IMG/VR virus record: IMGVR_UViG_3300045119_000249
Coordinates: 1-40,859 of that record
Reading direction: 5' to 3' (one strand)
Source: a virus
Length of the DNA stretch: 40,859 bases
Shown here: positions 22,703-31,448 of the stretch, piece after piece
How positions within the stretch are numbered: position 1 is the stretch's first letter
How the letters are laid out: each line of letters starts with the position of its first letter
Program-made: the position numbers and the translations under genes
Notes under the pieces: model-generated
What the model was told of the DNA's origin: nothing
The model's input: the letters and a program-made list of their open reading frames with translations, nothing else
Databases searched by the model: none

Positions 22703-23584
22703 TTAGCCCCGCTTCCGTGCAAGCGGTACAGACTTCACGTTTCGCGTGGAAGACGGCACCGCTTCAATCACCGGGAACAGCTCGGCAACAACTTCGTTCA
22801 CTGCCTTGCGAACTTCCAGGCGCATGGCGTCGGAAAAATCCAGTTCTACAAAATCAATTTGGCCGCCTTCATCCTCGACGGTAAGCACTGCCTTAAAACC
22901 TTTCACTTCTGCCGACAAAATGCGCGTGCCATTGCGACCGGATTCACCCTTCGCACCGTCCTTGCCATCTTTGCCAGGCTGACCCACCCCACCGATCCGA
23001 CCAGCATCACCGACGTCACCTTTTTCACCCTTGGCACCGCGGCCACAAAAGATTTCAAACGCACCACCGGTAAACAGGAAGGCGCCGTAGTTCTTCACGA
23101 CGATGTCGCCTTCACCGTACTTGCGGCCTTCGACGAACGGGCCGCAATAGCGGAAGCCATGCAAGCCGATGCGCTGCCAGTCTTCCGACTCACCCGGCAA
23201 GGCATAGGTATTTTTAAGCGCGCGGAAGTGCTGCCCGAGATATGCCACCACGATTGAATCCGCGGTATAGATTTCGCCTGCCTTGTAATGCACCGCGTCC
23301 ATGCCGAGACCATCGCGACCGGCTTCGCCTTTGTCACCCGGCTTGCCGTCTTCACCAGGCTTGCCGGGTTCACCTGCAGCGCCGTCAATGGCTTTTGTCT
23401 TCGCGACAAACTCCGGGTCATCTTTCAGCAAGGCAGCAACCGCGTCCGGGTCTGCATCTTTGCCCGGCAAGCCGGGCACACCGGGAATGCCCGGCAGGGT
23501 TTGCACGCGCTTGACTTCAAACTCGATGCGACCAATTTCATGAACCAGCGGTTCAAGCGCGGCAGTAAGCACGTCCTTATCCAT
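22703..23584 (-). CDS. Collagen-like structural protein with carbohydrate-binding-like segments
   Basis: 293 residues. Three Gly-X-Y collagen stretches (about 32-43, 68-95 and 181-219) alternate with two segments that look like CBM5/12 chitin-binding modules (YKAGEIYTADSIVVAYLGQHF ... EDWQRIG, and YGEGDIVVKNYGAFLFTGG). It ends in a helical domain with RLEVRKAVNEVVAELF. Encoded between portal and adaptor, it is likely a capsid or neck fibre that trimerises through collagen helices and may hold the virion on glycans. Its start overlaps the portal stop by 8 bp. The function is inferred from domain look only. Confidence 0.82.
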   Translation of the reverse strand: MDKDVLTAALEPLVHEIGRIEFEVKRVQTLPGIPGVPGLPGKDADPDAVAALLKDDPEFVAKTKAIDGAAGEPGKPGEDGKPGDKGEAGRDGLGMDAVHYKAGEIYTADSIVVAYLGQHFRALKNTYALPGESEDWQRIGLHGFRYCGPFVEGRKYGEGDIVVKNYGAFLFTGGAFEIFCGRGAKGEKGDVGDAGRIGGVGQPGKDGKDGAKGESGRNGTRILSAEVKGFKAVLTVEDEGGQIDFVELDFSDAMRLEVRKAVNEVVAELFPVIEAVPSSTRNVKSVPLARKRG

Positions 23585-24977
23585 GGTCGGCCATCCGTTT
23601 CAACAATTCGACGGTCAGCTCGCGTGCCTGTTCTTGCGTCATGACGTCGGCCTTCGCTTGCGGCTCAGGTGGCACAGGCGCTGCAGGTGGAGCAACAGGT
23701 GCAGGTGGTGGTTTGTTCTTTGCTGCGATTTCGGACGCGTGCAGTTCCGACAACATGTCGACGCTAATCATCTGTTGTTGTAAAAATATCTGGTCACCGC
23801 CGTCAATGCGGCCTAACGCAAGTTGTTCACGCGCTTCGTTCGGTGACATCAAACCGCCTTGCACTGCGTGCGCCAGGCCATCAACACGCGTGATGAAATC
23901 CATACGCAGCAATGCAGCGGTGTCCAGCTCGACGTACTGATCAGGTGGCAAATCAAACGCAGCGTCAAGACTGCGTTCGACAATTTCCAGCACCGCGCCA
24001 AGACCGGTCGACAGCCAGAAATTAATCAGACTTTCCGTGCTGGCTTTTGCTTCGGTGCTTCCATTGATACAGACCAGCGGCACGTTAAACGCGCGCGCTA
24101 TTTCTTCAATGCTCATGCGCTGCGCTTCGATCAATTGCGAGTCCTGCGCATTGATAATCAGTGGCGTAAATTTCAGACCGCCACCGAGAATCGGCAAGCC
24201 ACCCGCCTTGGCGCCTTTGCTTTGTTCATCGAACGCAGAACGCAAGGCAAGCATTTGTTCTTTTGTCAGCGGCATGTCGGTCGTCAGCACACCAGACGGC
24301 CGTGACATCTGCGAAAAGAACGCGGCTTGATTTGCTGATAGCGCAACATTGATGCCGAGTGCTAAAGCCGCATTGCATAGGGGTGATTCACCAATCAGCG
24401 GGTGACGTGGGCAATACTGCCGTAGGTGCATGATGTCGCGCGCTGGCGCCATAAACTGCGCACCTTGCGGCTCCATCGGCGACGCGCCTATCGAATAGAA
24501 CACAACGCCTTCAGGCGTTATATAAGGCGCGCAACTACCTTGACTGAAAAGATGAAACGCCAGTGCTGCACCGCCTTCATCGCGCACGACGTGCACAAAC
24601 GACTCACCTTCAAACAACAGGCGCGCGACCGCATTCAGCAGGAATTGTGGCCACGTCTGATAATCGTTCGGCCGGTGAAGCACGCGCGCGGCCGGACTGA
24701 CATAATTCTGTTTATATGATCCGTCCGACTGCTTGACCATGTGACGCGGGTAGCACATCGCTAACGCCTTCGCCGTCACCATTACACAAGCATAAGCAGT
24801 TGCGACCTTCTGACCGTCGCGCGGTGCCAGCGCTAAATTCTGTTGGAAGCCATCGCCGAACGAAACACCGAACGGACGCCCGTATTCTGAAAATGCGAGA
24901 GCCGGGCCGCGGTTTGATCCTTCGGAACCGAACGGCCACCAGTTTTTGACGCGGGAGATTAAACCGCGTTCACGCAT
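23577..24977 (-). CDS. Portal protein, HK97 family
   Basis: 466 residues from ATG at 24977, overlapping the upstream stop (TGATG). It has hallmarks of the HK97-type portal: KVATAYACVMVTAKALAMCYPRH in the N-terminal clip/stem region, FEGESFVHVVRDEGGAALAFHLF, the central helix with EIARAFNVPLVCINGS, and a proline/alanine-rich C-terminal tail (about 425-450). Twelve copies form the DNA channel at one capsid vertex. The tail before the final helix is longer than usual and low-complexity. Confidence 0.93.
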   Translation of the reverse strand: MRERGLISRVKNWWPFGSEGSNRGPALAFSEYGRPFGVSFGDGFQQNLALAPRDGQKVATAYACVMVTAKALAMCYPRHMVKQSDGSYKQNYVSPAARVLHRPNDYQTWPQFLLNAVARLLFEGESFVHVVRDEGGAALAFHLFSQGSCAPYITPEGVVFYSIGASPMEPQGAQFMAPARDIMHLRQYCPRHPLIGESPLCNAALALGINVALSANQAAFFSQMSRPSGVLTTDMPLTKEQMLALRSAFDEQSKGAKAGGLPILGGGLKFTPLIINAQDSQLIEAQRMSIEEIARAFNVPLVCINGSTEAKASTESLINFWLSTGLGAVLEIVERSLDAAFDLPPDQYVELDTAALLRMDFITRVDGLAHAVQGGLMSPNEAREQLALGRIDGGDQIFLQQQMISVDMLSELHASEIAAKNKPPPAPVAPPAAPVPPEPQAKADVMTQEQARELTVELLKRMADHG

Positions 24978-25285
24978 CACAGAAAGTTACCCATATCGAC
25001 GTCAGTCTTGTCGGCTTCGACTTCTGCCTCTACAGCGTCTGACTCTGTCGGCTTGCGCGGCTTGCTGCGCTTTTCCGGTGTCATGACTTTGGTGTCGTAG
25101 GTACTCGACTTTTCAGGCTCTGGTTTGTTCGTGATGTTCTTCAGGCATAGCGCGCCGTCTTTCGGATTTTGCGCACGGCCGGACTTGATCAAGTCAGCGG
25201 CAAGGCCTTCGCCACATTCGACAAAGCCCGTTTGCATATTCAATTCTGGCAATGGCTGAAAAGCCCACACAATCGTCTGTGACAT
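24977..25285 (-). CDS. Small structural or head-associated protein, hypothetical
   Basis: 102 residues. The N-terminal half is compact (VWAFQPLPELNMQTGFVECGEGLAADLIKSG); the C-terminal half is charged and probably disordered (EKRSKPRKPTESDAVEAEVEAD). It is located between capsid and portal genes. Its Shine-Dalgarno (AAAGGGG) lies inside a stable hairpin (25292-25305), so translation is probably throttled relative to the capsid. No family is recognised; decoration or scaffold function is possible. Confidence 0.7.
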   Translation of the reverse strand: MSQTIVWAFQPLPELNMQTGFVECGEGLAADLIKSGRAQNPKDGALCLKNITNKPEPEKSSTYDTKVMTPEKRSKPRKPTESDAVEAEVEADKTDVDMGNFL

Positions 25286-25291
25286 AGCGCG

Positions 25292-25323
25292 CCCCTTTCA
25301 AGGGGGACGGGTTGCCCCGTCCC
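25292..25323 (-). promoter_or_regulatory. Two adjacent hairpins between capsid and next gene
   Basis: Read leftward, GGGACGGG, GCAA, CCCGTCCC (25323-25304) is an 8-bp GC stem with a GNRA-like tetraloop. It is followed by CCCCTT, GA, AAGGGG (25305-25292), which contains the ribosome-binding site of the gene starting at 25285. There is no U-run. The first could protect the abundant capsid message from 3' decay; the second could hide the downstream ribosome-binding site. Confidence 0.55.
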
Positions 25324-25331
25324 GTCAAGAT

Positions 25332-26684
25332 TTAACCAACCCAGGCGACAGCGGTCAGCTCGATGACAATGCCGTCGTCACGCAGGAATTCCCAATCGGC
25401 CGGGAGATTCATACGCGTTGCAACGGTGAAGGTTTGAAACAGCGACCGCGCGGGTTTTGCCACCACACCGGCACCGTCGACCAATGGCAACGGCGCTGCA
25501 TTTTCCTCATGCAGCGTGGCGACATTGGACGTGAGGAACACCGGTGCGCCGAAGGCACAAGTGATTTGCGCAAAATCCACAAGCAGAACGCTTGTGTCAG
25601 GGATGTGCTGCGAGACGATCACGGGCACACCTGCGATGTTGCCTTGTGCGGCTTCCGGGAAATAAGGCGCGCCGGTTGCCGTGCGTGCAAACTGCACCGT
25701 GTACCAATTCGTCTTTGACATGATGAAGCGCTGCGACGCGCCGCCCATGTTGAACTTAGCTTGCGCGGTAAGCATTTTCTTGATGTCGGTCAAGATATCG
25801 TTCGCCGTACCGGTACCGCTGGCTGGAAACTCGCTTGCAGCGGTGCCACCGAACCGGATACCAGCGGGACGAATCGTTGACCCGGCCGTCGCATCAAGGA
25901 ACGTCATATCGACATAGGCGCCGGTATCTTTCGCCATGGCGTCTTGGAAATACGCGGCAAGGTCAATGCTTGACCGTTGCAACATTTCTTCCGTCGCCGT
26001 GAGAATGACACCGAGATTTTTCGGCGTAAGGGTCTTGCCACCGAATTGCAGCGACTTGACCGGAACCGGTGCACCTTCAGCGCGCCACACACCTGCAGCG
26101 TCCAGCTCAGTACCCTTGCGATATGGCACCGCAATGGATGAGAACCCGTTGAACACATGCTGTTGCATCAGCGGTGTAGCACTGGTCAACACCGATTCAG
26201 CACGCAGGATGTCCATAAACTGACCGAAGCCCATCGTCAGCAGGTCTTGTGCGTAACCGGGCACGGTTGTCATTGCCGGGTTTTGGGCCGCCTTGATGAC
26301 AATGGCAAGTGCTTCGTTACCCTTGAACCGTGACTCGGCAATCTGTTCGACAGAAACACCCTTGACCTTGGCGTCATACGTGCAAAGCGCCAGCTTGCCG
26401 TACAGGTTTTCCGCGTCTTTGGTCTTGATAGCCGGGTGAATCACGGCAGGTGAGTCGACCGTCTTTTCGACAGGCGCTGCGGTCTTGCCTAGCGCCAGTT
26501 CTGCGCGCTTGAGATTTTCCAGACGCGTGCACATCTTTTCCACGTTGTCTGTGAGTTCGACAACCGCGGTTTCCATTTCCGGTGTCGGGTCTGTTTCCAG
26601 AAGTTTGGTCGCTTCAACAAGCTTGTCCTTTTCGGACGCGAGCGCCGTCTGCAGCTCGGTAATCTGCTGTGCCAGGGTTTTCAT
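25332..26684 (-). CDS. Major capsid protein, HK97 fold
   Basis: 450 residues. The first 65 or so residues form a coiled-coil delta/scaffold domain (QITELQTALASEKDKLVEATKLL), expected to be removed by the S78 protease. The mature part follows with the typical ETSVLTSATPLMQQHVF-like N-arm, E-loop and A-domain segments (AAGVWRAEGAPVPVKSLQFGGKTLTPKNLGVILTATEEML) and a C-terminal NMRLPADWEFLRDDGIV-like strand. Its start overlaps the protease stop by 4 bp, coupling protease and capsid. Confidence 0.95.
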   Translation of the reverse strand: MKTLAQQITELQTALASEKDKLVEATKLLETDPTPEMETAVVELTDNVEKMCTRLENLKRAELALGKTAAPVEKTVDSPAVIHPAIKTKDAENLYGKLALCTYDAKVKGVSVEQIAESRFKGNEALAIVIKAAQNPAMTTVPGYAQDLLTMGFGQFMDILRAESVLTSATPLMQQHVFNGFSSIAVPYRKGTELDAAGVWRAEGAPVPVKSLQFGGKTLTPKNLGVILTATEEMLQRSSIDLAAYFQDAMAKDTGAYVDMTFLDATAGSTIRPAGIRFGGTAASEFPASGTGTANDILTDIKKMLTAQAKFNMGGASQRFIMSKTNWYTVQFARTATGAPYFPEAAQGNIAGVPVIVSQHIPDTSVLLVDFAQITCAFGAPVFLTSNVATLHEENAAPLPLVDGAGVVAKPARSLFQTFTVATRMNLPADWEFLRDDGIVIELTAVAWVG

Positions 26685-27373
26685 GATTTCAGTTCCTTAA
26701 GTGAAAGAGATTCAGCGCGAGCCACAGCAGTGGCGGACTTCGACAACAGGACAGGGTCGACACCGACTTGCGTCTGCTCGGGTAACCCAAGGTCTGTAAG
26801 GGATATGCCAAACGATTTGATGATTTGAACGGCTAGGGGATTAGCCGGAACGGAAACAACCGAGCACTCCAACAGCTCGATGCTGTTGTATTGAATGCCA
26901 CCGAATTTGTTCGGCTCACCGGTTCCGCGAAAACCAATCGACGCACCGAGCGGTACGCCGTCATCAATCAGTTGTTTTGAAATGCGTGCGAGCGGTGTCG
27001 ACGCGAACTTGATGTTTGCAAGCAGGCGAGTACCGACTGCCTTGAAATTTTCCCAATACCCTATTGGGGAATCGGACTTGTGCTGCCAGAGCGCGACCAG
27101 GCGACCGCCTGCATCGGCTATCTGTTTGAATACGTCCGGGTTGATGGTGTCACCGACGCGATCCTTACCCGCTGCGCTGATGACAAACGCTGCGTCATAA
27201 CTCGGATCAAGGCTCTTTGTGATTTCCGCCAACAAGGTACCAGCGGTCTGGTCACCCCACGCGTCGCATGCTTTCAGGATTGCAGCTTCAGGCGTTGCGC
27301 CACCTGCAATCAGCGCGTCAATTTGCGCGTCAACTAGCGCCGTTCTTGTCGTCTGGTTTGACTGGTTCTGCAT
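26681..27373 (-). CDS. Prohead protease, S78 family
   Basis: 230 residues. The catalytic triad is readable: His98 in LWQHKSDSPIG, Ser145 in LGASIGF, and an acidic partner in the IELLECSVVSVPANP segment (Glu166 or Glu169). The protease cuts the delta domain from the capsid protein before DNA packaging. The N-terminal 45 residues are an extra helical region, perhaps the self-cleaved part. It is coupled to the capsid gene by ATGA. Confidence 0.93.
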   Translation of the reverse strand: MQNQSNQTTRTALVDAQIDALIAGGATPEAAILKACDAWGDQTAGTLLAEITKSLDPSYDAAFVISAAGKDRVGDTINPDVFKQIADAGGRLVALWQHKSDSPIGYWENFKAVGTRLLANIKFASTPLARISKQLIDDGVPLGASIGFRGTGEPNKFGGIQYNSIELLECSVVSVPANPLAVQIIKSFGISLTDLGLPEQTQVGVDPVLLSKSATAVARAESLSLKELKS

Positions 27374-27542
27374 TGCCCGGCCTCATGAAATGAGAGCCGG
27401 TGAACCGTTGCTCTGGCACAGCGGGTTGCTGCGCTGGTAAGTGCTTGTTGCGTTCTGATAAGGGAGGACGCTTGCGCGTACTGCTCACAATGCTTTCCAC
27501 CTGCGTGACCAATTTGCGCAAATATAGTCCAGGTTTTAAAAA

Positions 27543-27567
27543 GCTACAAGCTGCTACTTTACGCTAC
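27543..27567 (+). repeat. Three GCTAC motifs with exact 10-bp period
   Basis: GCTAC begins at 27543, 27553 and 27563, one helical turn apart, in the 206-bp gap (27374-27579) between large terminase and protease, upstream of the capsid operon. The same motif with the same period recurs in the repressor control region (36269, 36279, 36289). It is probably a phage regulator's binding site. Confidence 0.6.
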
Positions 27568-27579
27568 ATCAGGGTGTGG

Positions 27580-29199
27580 TCAGACGACAAGCATTTCGAC
27601 CGAGAATTCCGGGTCAATTCTGGCAATGAGGGGATACACGGCCATGAGCATGGCCACGAGACCGTCAATCTTTTGCGTAGCCTTTGATTTGTCCAGCTTG
27701 CGGTCACCGGCTGGGGAAGCCACAACGATTGCCGACGCGGCCCCGAGATTCAACACAGGATGCAAGCCGTGACGGATGCGGCCTTGCAGCAATGCACCTT
27801 CCAATGCATCAACACGCGGGGCCATGTCTTTGAAGCCTTGCCCCACTTCCTGCCAGGCCGCGCCTTGCGCGAAGCCTTCACGGTCTGCCGCTGCTTTCAG
27901 CTCGGCAATGCGCCACCGGTCAAACTGAATCGAATGCACCAGGATGCCGGTCTGTTCAATATGCAAACGCAGATATGCACACACCCAGTCGTAGTCGATG
28001 AGCTTGCCGGGCACAGCGATCAACACCCCGTCATTTACCCACTGCTCATATGGCACGCGTGAAATCAGCGACCGGTCGCGCAATCCCTGCAACGGCGTGA
28101 ATGCAAACGGCTGGACGTGGATATTGCCGTCGTCGTCGGTCTGCGCCATGCAGGCAACGGTCAAGTCCATTTTTTGCGACAAATCTAGCCCGATGTGCAC
28201 GCCCTTTTCGCGGAATATCTCGGGATCAGGCACACCGTTATTTTCTTTCCACACCGTAGGCGCAAGCCACAATCTTTCCAATGCAATACGCTGATTCAGG
28301 ATCAGCGAACGAAACGCGGCCTCTTTGGTTGGCAGACGCTTGGCTTGGAATGCTTGGCGCTCCACGTCCGCACGCGAGCGAAACACGCCAATTGCCGGAC
28401 AGGCCGCGTGCCAGGCTACCGGGTCATCAAGCGCGCAACCGACGGGCGCCATATACAGGTGGCAAACAACATCAGGCTGTGGGTTGCGAATCGCATCGTC
28501 AATCAGGATCGACAGAAAATCCGCGTCGCTTGGCGCCTGCGTGCTGATGATGATTGCAAGCGGATGTTCGTGGGCACCCTGCGCCGTCATCAGCGCGTCA
28601 ATGAACGGGTGAGACGGCCCCAGAATCTGCCCCCACTCATCACCGACAAGTACGGCAGGCGACAAACCCATCGCGCGCCCGGCTTCTGCCGCTAGCGCGT
28701 GGTATTCAATTCCGGTATTCAAGGCAACTATTCGCTTGCCGCTTGAAGTGACCCGCGATAATGTCGACAGCATTGTCGACATTGCTATGCTTTTCTGCAT
28801 GTAGTTGAAGACTAGCGCGGCCTGCTCGCGCGAGAGCGCAGCGGAATTGATACGCGAGTTGCGTGCAGTTAATCCCTCCATGAACATGAAGGCAAGCAAC
28901 AGCGCAGCAATCAGCGCCGTCTTACCTGCTTTGCGGCCGACTGACAGCATTGCAAAGCGCGCCAGCATGTCACCATCGAACAACGCCAGAATGAACACTT
29001 CCTGAAACGGCTCTAACTTCATGAGTTGCCCGACTAGTGGCCCCTCGGGAACAATTATGTATTTTTCGATGAAGGTACAAACGCGCTCACCCGTGGTGCG
29101 CTTGCGCATGGGTACCCGACGCCAAGCCCGCATGACGGGTACATAGCCAGATTTTATTGCCGTAAGTATTTCAAGCGGTAACGCTTGTGGCCCGTTCAC
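27580..29199 (-). CDS. terL: Large terminase, HK97-like
   Basis: About 539 residues using GTG at 29199, with GGAAG six bases before; GTG at 29226 would add nine residues but has poor spacing. Walker A GRKAGKT (about 88-94) and Walker B VLVGDEWG (about 180) define the packaging ATPase. The C-terminal RNase-H-like nuclease shows GLDLSQKMDLT (about 335) with later acidic partners near QFDRWRIAE and KIDGLVAML. It pumps DNA into the prohead and cuts concatemers. The start overlaps the methyltransferase gene. Confidence 0.95.
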   Translation of the reverse strand: MNGPQALPLEILTAIKSGYVPVMRAWRRVPMRKRTTGERVCTFIEKYIIVPEGPLVGQLMKLEPFQEVFILALFDGDMLARFAMLSVGRKAGKTALIAALLLAFMFMEGLTARNSRINSAALSREQAALVFNYMQKSIAMSTMLSTLSRVTSSGKRIVALNTGIEYHALAAEAGRAMGLSPAVLVGDEWGQILGPSHPFIDALMTAQGAHEHPLAIIISTQAPSDADFLSILIDDAIRNPQPDVVCHLYMAPVGCALDDPVAWHAACPAIGVFRSRADVERQAFQAKRLPTKEAAFRSLILNQRIALERLWLAPTVWKENNGVPDPEIFREKGVHIGLDLSQKMDLTVACMAQTDDDGNIHVQPFAFTPLQGLRDRSLISRVPYEQWVNDGVLIAVPGKLIDYDWVCAYLRLHIEQTGILVHSIQFDRWRIAELKAAADREGFAQGAAWQEVGQGFKDMAPRVDALEGALLQGRIRHGLHPVLNLGAASAIVVASPAGDRKLDKSKATQKIDGLVAMLMAVYPLIARIDPEFSVEMLVV

Positions 29200-30427
29200 G
29201 TTCCACTTCCGCAAACGTCCGACCACTGCCTTCCAGGGTTGCCGTCTTGCCGGTGTACTTCTGCCAGCGCATCACGCCAACATCGACGTAGTGCGGGTCT
29301 AGTTCAATTGCACGGCAATATCTACCGAGCATTTCACAAGCGATCAGGCACACACCCGATCCGCTGAAAGGCTCCAACACAATGCCACCTAACGGCGCAC
29401 TGTTTTTTATTGGAATCAGGTACACGCCCACCGGTTTTTGCGTCGGATGCTCACGTTCTTTTGACAGATCACGCGAGACCGTCCACACATCAGATTGCGA
29501 ACGGTCGCCGTACCAACCCGCAGAACCGCCGTTACCTTTCCAGCACCAATACACTTGTTCAAACTGTGAGTGGTAACCATGCTGGCGCAATAAAAACCGT
29601 TCTTTGACCCATATACACAGCCGCGGTTGCATGCGTAAATGATGGTCAAATAATGCCGAGTACATAGGCCCGTTCGCCGTCCCGCCAAAAAAATACAGGT
29701 TGGCGTTCGCGGTCGTGAATTCGATACAGGACACAAAGCTCACCGGAATAGCGGCCTGTGTCTGGTCACCGTCGATGCTTGACCCTTTACCCTTCCTGCT
29801 CGAATGATATGCAACGCCATACGGCGGATCAGTCACCACCAGATCGGCCAAGTCATCGCCAAGCAGGTGCCGGTACGTGTCGCGCTTGAGTGCATCGCCA
29901 CATACCAATCGATGCGTGCCAAGCAACCACACGTCACCGGCTTGGCTAACACACAGCTCCCGTGGCTCTGGCACTTCATCAGGATCGGTCAAGCCTTCTG
30001 AATTCTCACCACCGAGCAGGCGCACCAGATCGTCCGCGGTGAAACCTAACGTCAAGGCGTCGACGCCTTCCTGCGTGAGCGCACGCAGCTCAAGCGTCAG
30101 TTGGTCGGAATCCCACCCGGCATTTTCAGCAATGCGGTTGTCTGCCAGGATCAGCGCACGACGCTGCGTGTCTGACAGGCCAGAGACTTCAAGTGCAGGC
30201 ACTTCGTCCATGCCGAGCAGGCGTGCGGCTTCAATTCGTCCGTGCCCGGCTATGACACGCAGTTCTTCATCGATGAGCACAGGCGACGTCCACCCAAACT
30301 CTTTTATGCTTGCTGCGATTTGTTTAATCTGGTTTTTTGAGTGCGTCCGTGCATTGCCAGGGTAGGGACGTAAATCATCGATGCGCGCGCTACGGGCGCG
30401 GCTGTGCCAAGAGTCCGTGTTCGTCAT
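29171..30427 (-). CDS. ParB-domain/DNA methyltransferase fusion
   Basis: 418 residues. Residues 10-100 are a ParB/Srx-like N-terminal domain (LRPYPGNARTHSKNQIKQIAASI, VIAGHGRIEAARLLGM). A beta-class N6-adenine or N4-cytosine methyltransferase follows: catalytic DPPYG at about 200-204 and SAM-binding EPFSGSG about 160 residues later. The target recognition region lies between. Such fusions commonly sit between small and large terminase and are thought to protect virion DNA from restriction. The target sequence cannot be read from the protein. Confidence 0.93.
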   Translation of the reverse strand: MTNTDSWHSRARSARIDDLRPYPGNARTHSKNQIKQIAASIKEFGWTSPVLIDEELRVIAGHGRIEAARLLGMDEVPALEVSGLSDTQRRALILADNRIAENAGWDSDQLTLELRALTQEGVDALTLGFTADDLVRLLGGENSEGLTDPDEVPEPRELCVSQAGDVWLLGTHRLVCGDALKRDTYRHLLGDDLADLVVTDPPYGVAYHSSRKGKGSSIDGDQTQAAIPVSFVSCIEFTTANANLYFFGGTANGPMYSALFDHHLRMQPRLCIWVKERFLLRQHGYHSQFEQVYWCWKGNGGSAGWYGDRSQSDVWTVSRDLSKEREHPTQKPVGVYLIPIKNSAPLGGIVLEPFSGSGVCLIACEMLGRYCRAIELDPHYVDVGVMRWQKYTGKTATLEGSGRTFAEVERERATSVTA

Positions 30428-30860
30428 CTTCTAACGCCTCGTTAAATTCCCGGAATGCTTGCGATTGATTCGCGCGCGCGCGCGATGCGCCACCCTCAGT
30501 CGGCACACCAAACGAGAGCATGCGCAAAAGTGCGAGTTGCATACTTTGTGTTTGCGCGATCACTTGCACGAGTGGGTTAGCAATCGGCGTGTCGCGTTTT
30601 GTTTTGATGATTGGCCCGGTGCGGTCTAGTAGTTCCTGATTTTTTCTTATGTCAGCTTCAAGATTGCAAATCTTGCCGAGCAGGATCAGGTCATGCGCAG
30701 GCCACTGATGTGGCGCGCGTGCTGCTGCAAATTCTGGCCACAGCGTTTCGGCACCTTCTTTCAGGTGCACATAAGCTGGAATCGGAACGACGCGCGACGC
30801 TGCCAGTTCCTGCAAATATTCGACACTGTTTGTGCCCTTGCCACGCCTCACGACGGTCAT
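30390..30860 (-). CDS. terS: Small terminase, P27-like
   Basis: 156 residues. The C-terminal half carries the P27-type helical pattern NPLVQVIAQTQSMQLALLRMLSFGVP (about 95-120), followed by a disordered tail; the first part has a helix-rich DNA-binding region. It overlaps the methyltransferase gene, which in turn overlaps large terminase, so the packaging genes form one message. It recognises the packaging site, probably the gene-free region just upstream (30861-31157). Confidence 0.83.
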   Translation of the reverse strand: MTVVRRGKGTNSVEYLQELAASRVVPIPAYVHLKEGAETLWPEFAAARAPHQWPAHDLILLGKICNLEADIRKNQELLDRTGPIIKTKRDTPIANPLVQVIAQTQSMQLALLRMLSFGVPTEGGASRARANQSQAFREFNEALEDDEHGLLAQPRP

Positions 30861-31157
30861 GATTGCGGCCCCAACAGAGTGTTAAAAATCGGGGTTGTTT
30901 TGTCAGCGCCTCTCTGGCGGCCGGTTTCCAAAATAGGTGGGGAAAAGCGAACAGCCCCCCGCCCGGTCATCCTATGGCCCCGCCCTGTCTTGATAGGTTG
31001 CCTATGATGAATAAATAAATAAATTATTTTTATTTTGTTCATTGGCTTATGCAATGAACATATATAACAATCATTGCATGCATGCACATGACTCAGCATG
31101 TGATTGGGGTATGAGTGTGGTAGGCCATGGGCATGGCATTGATGCTGGTACATGTGC
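30861..31157. other. Gene-free region between HNH and small terminase, candidate cos
   Basis: 297 bp with no convincing gene. It contains a GC-rich core around 30940-30985 (with CCCCCCGCCCGG), an A/T-rich stretch of AATA repeats (31009-31036), a perfect 8-bp inverted repeat GTTCATTG/CAATGAAC (31037-31059), and runs of TGCATG. A compact palindrome ATAGGttgCCTAT lies at 30993-31005; a related GATAG/CTATC dyad is at 31194-31208 inside the HNH gene. In HK97-like phages the cos site lies here beside HNH and terS, so packaging initiation is the best guess. Confidence 0.5.
31037..31059. repeat. Perfect inverted repeat in the candidate cos region
   Basis: GTTCATTG, 7 bases, CAATGAAC. There is no U-run on either strand, so it is not a terminator. 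It may bind terminase or IHF-like protein beside the A/T-rich stretch. Confidence 0.5.
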
Positions 31158-31448
31158 TCACTCACTCCAATCAGGAGGGAATCCCTGTGCATTGATAGGT
31201 GGTCTATCTGGTGTGCTCTCGATTGCCTGCTTGATGCTGTTGTGATGGTGAGCACATAGCGCCTGCAGGTTGGTCACATCCATTGCCAGGCTAGGGTGTG
31301 TACGCCTGCTCTTTATATGATCCACGTGTGCGTTGCCCTTGCCATGCAAAGGCGCCCCACACATCTGGCACTTCCACCTTGCATTGGCTAGGCACTTGAG
31401 ACGCAGTGCATGCCATTCAGTTGATGAGTAGAAGGTGTCACCCGGCAT
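31158..31448 (-). CDS. HNH endonuclease
   Basis: 96 residues from ATG at 31448, overlapping the methyltransferase end by 11 bp. Zinc-binding CQMCG and LCAHHHNS flank the HNH core HVDHIKSRRTHPSLAMDVTNLQALC, with His-Asp-His as catalytic residues. Stand-alone HNH proteins beside terminase genes in HK97-like cos phages stimulate terminase cutting at cos. Position next to small terminase and the candidate cos region supports that role over a homing endonuclease. Confidence 0.93.
   Translation of the reverse strand: MPGDTFYSSTEWHALRLKCLANARWKCQMCGAPLHGKGNAHVDHIKSRRTHPSLAMDVTNLQALCAHHHNSIKQAIESTPDRPPINAQGFPPDWSE

Noticed and set aside
27330-27521. 63-codon leftward ORF upstream of the protease
   Set aside because: It begins at TTG without ribosome-binding site and overlaps the protease start by 44 bp; no family resemblance.
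30857-31255. 132-codon leftward ORF between HNH and small terminase
   Set aside because: It is histidine/cysteine-rich, overlaps the end of the HNH gene and the start of small terminase, and lacks protein-like composition; better explained as non-coding cos-like DNA.
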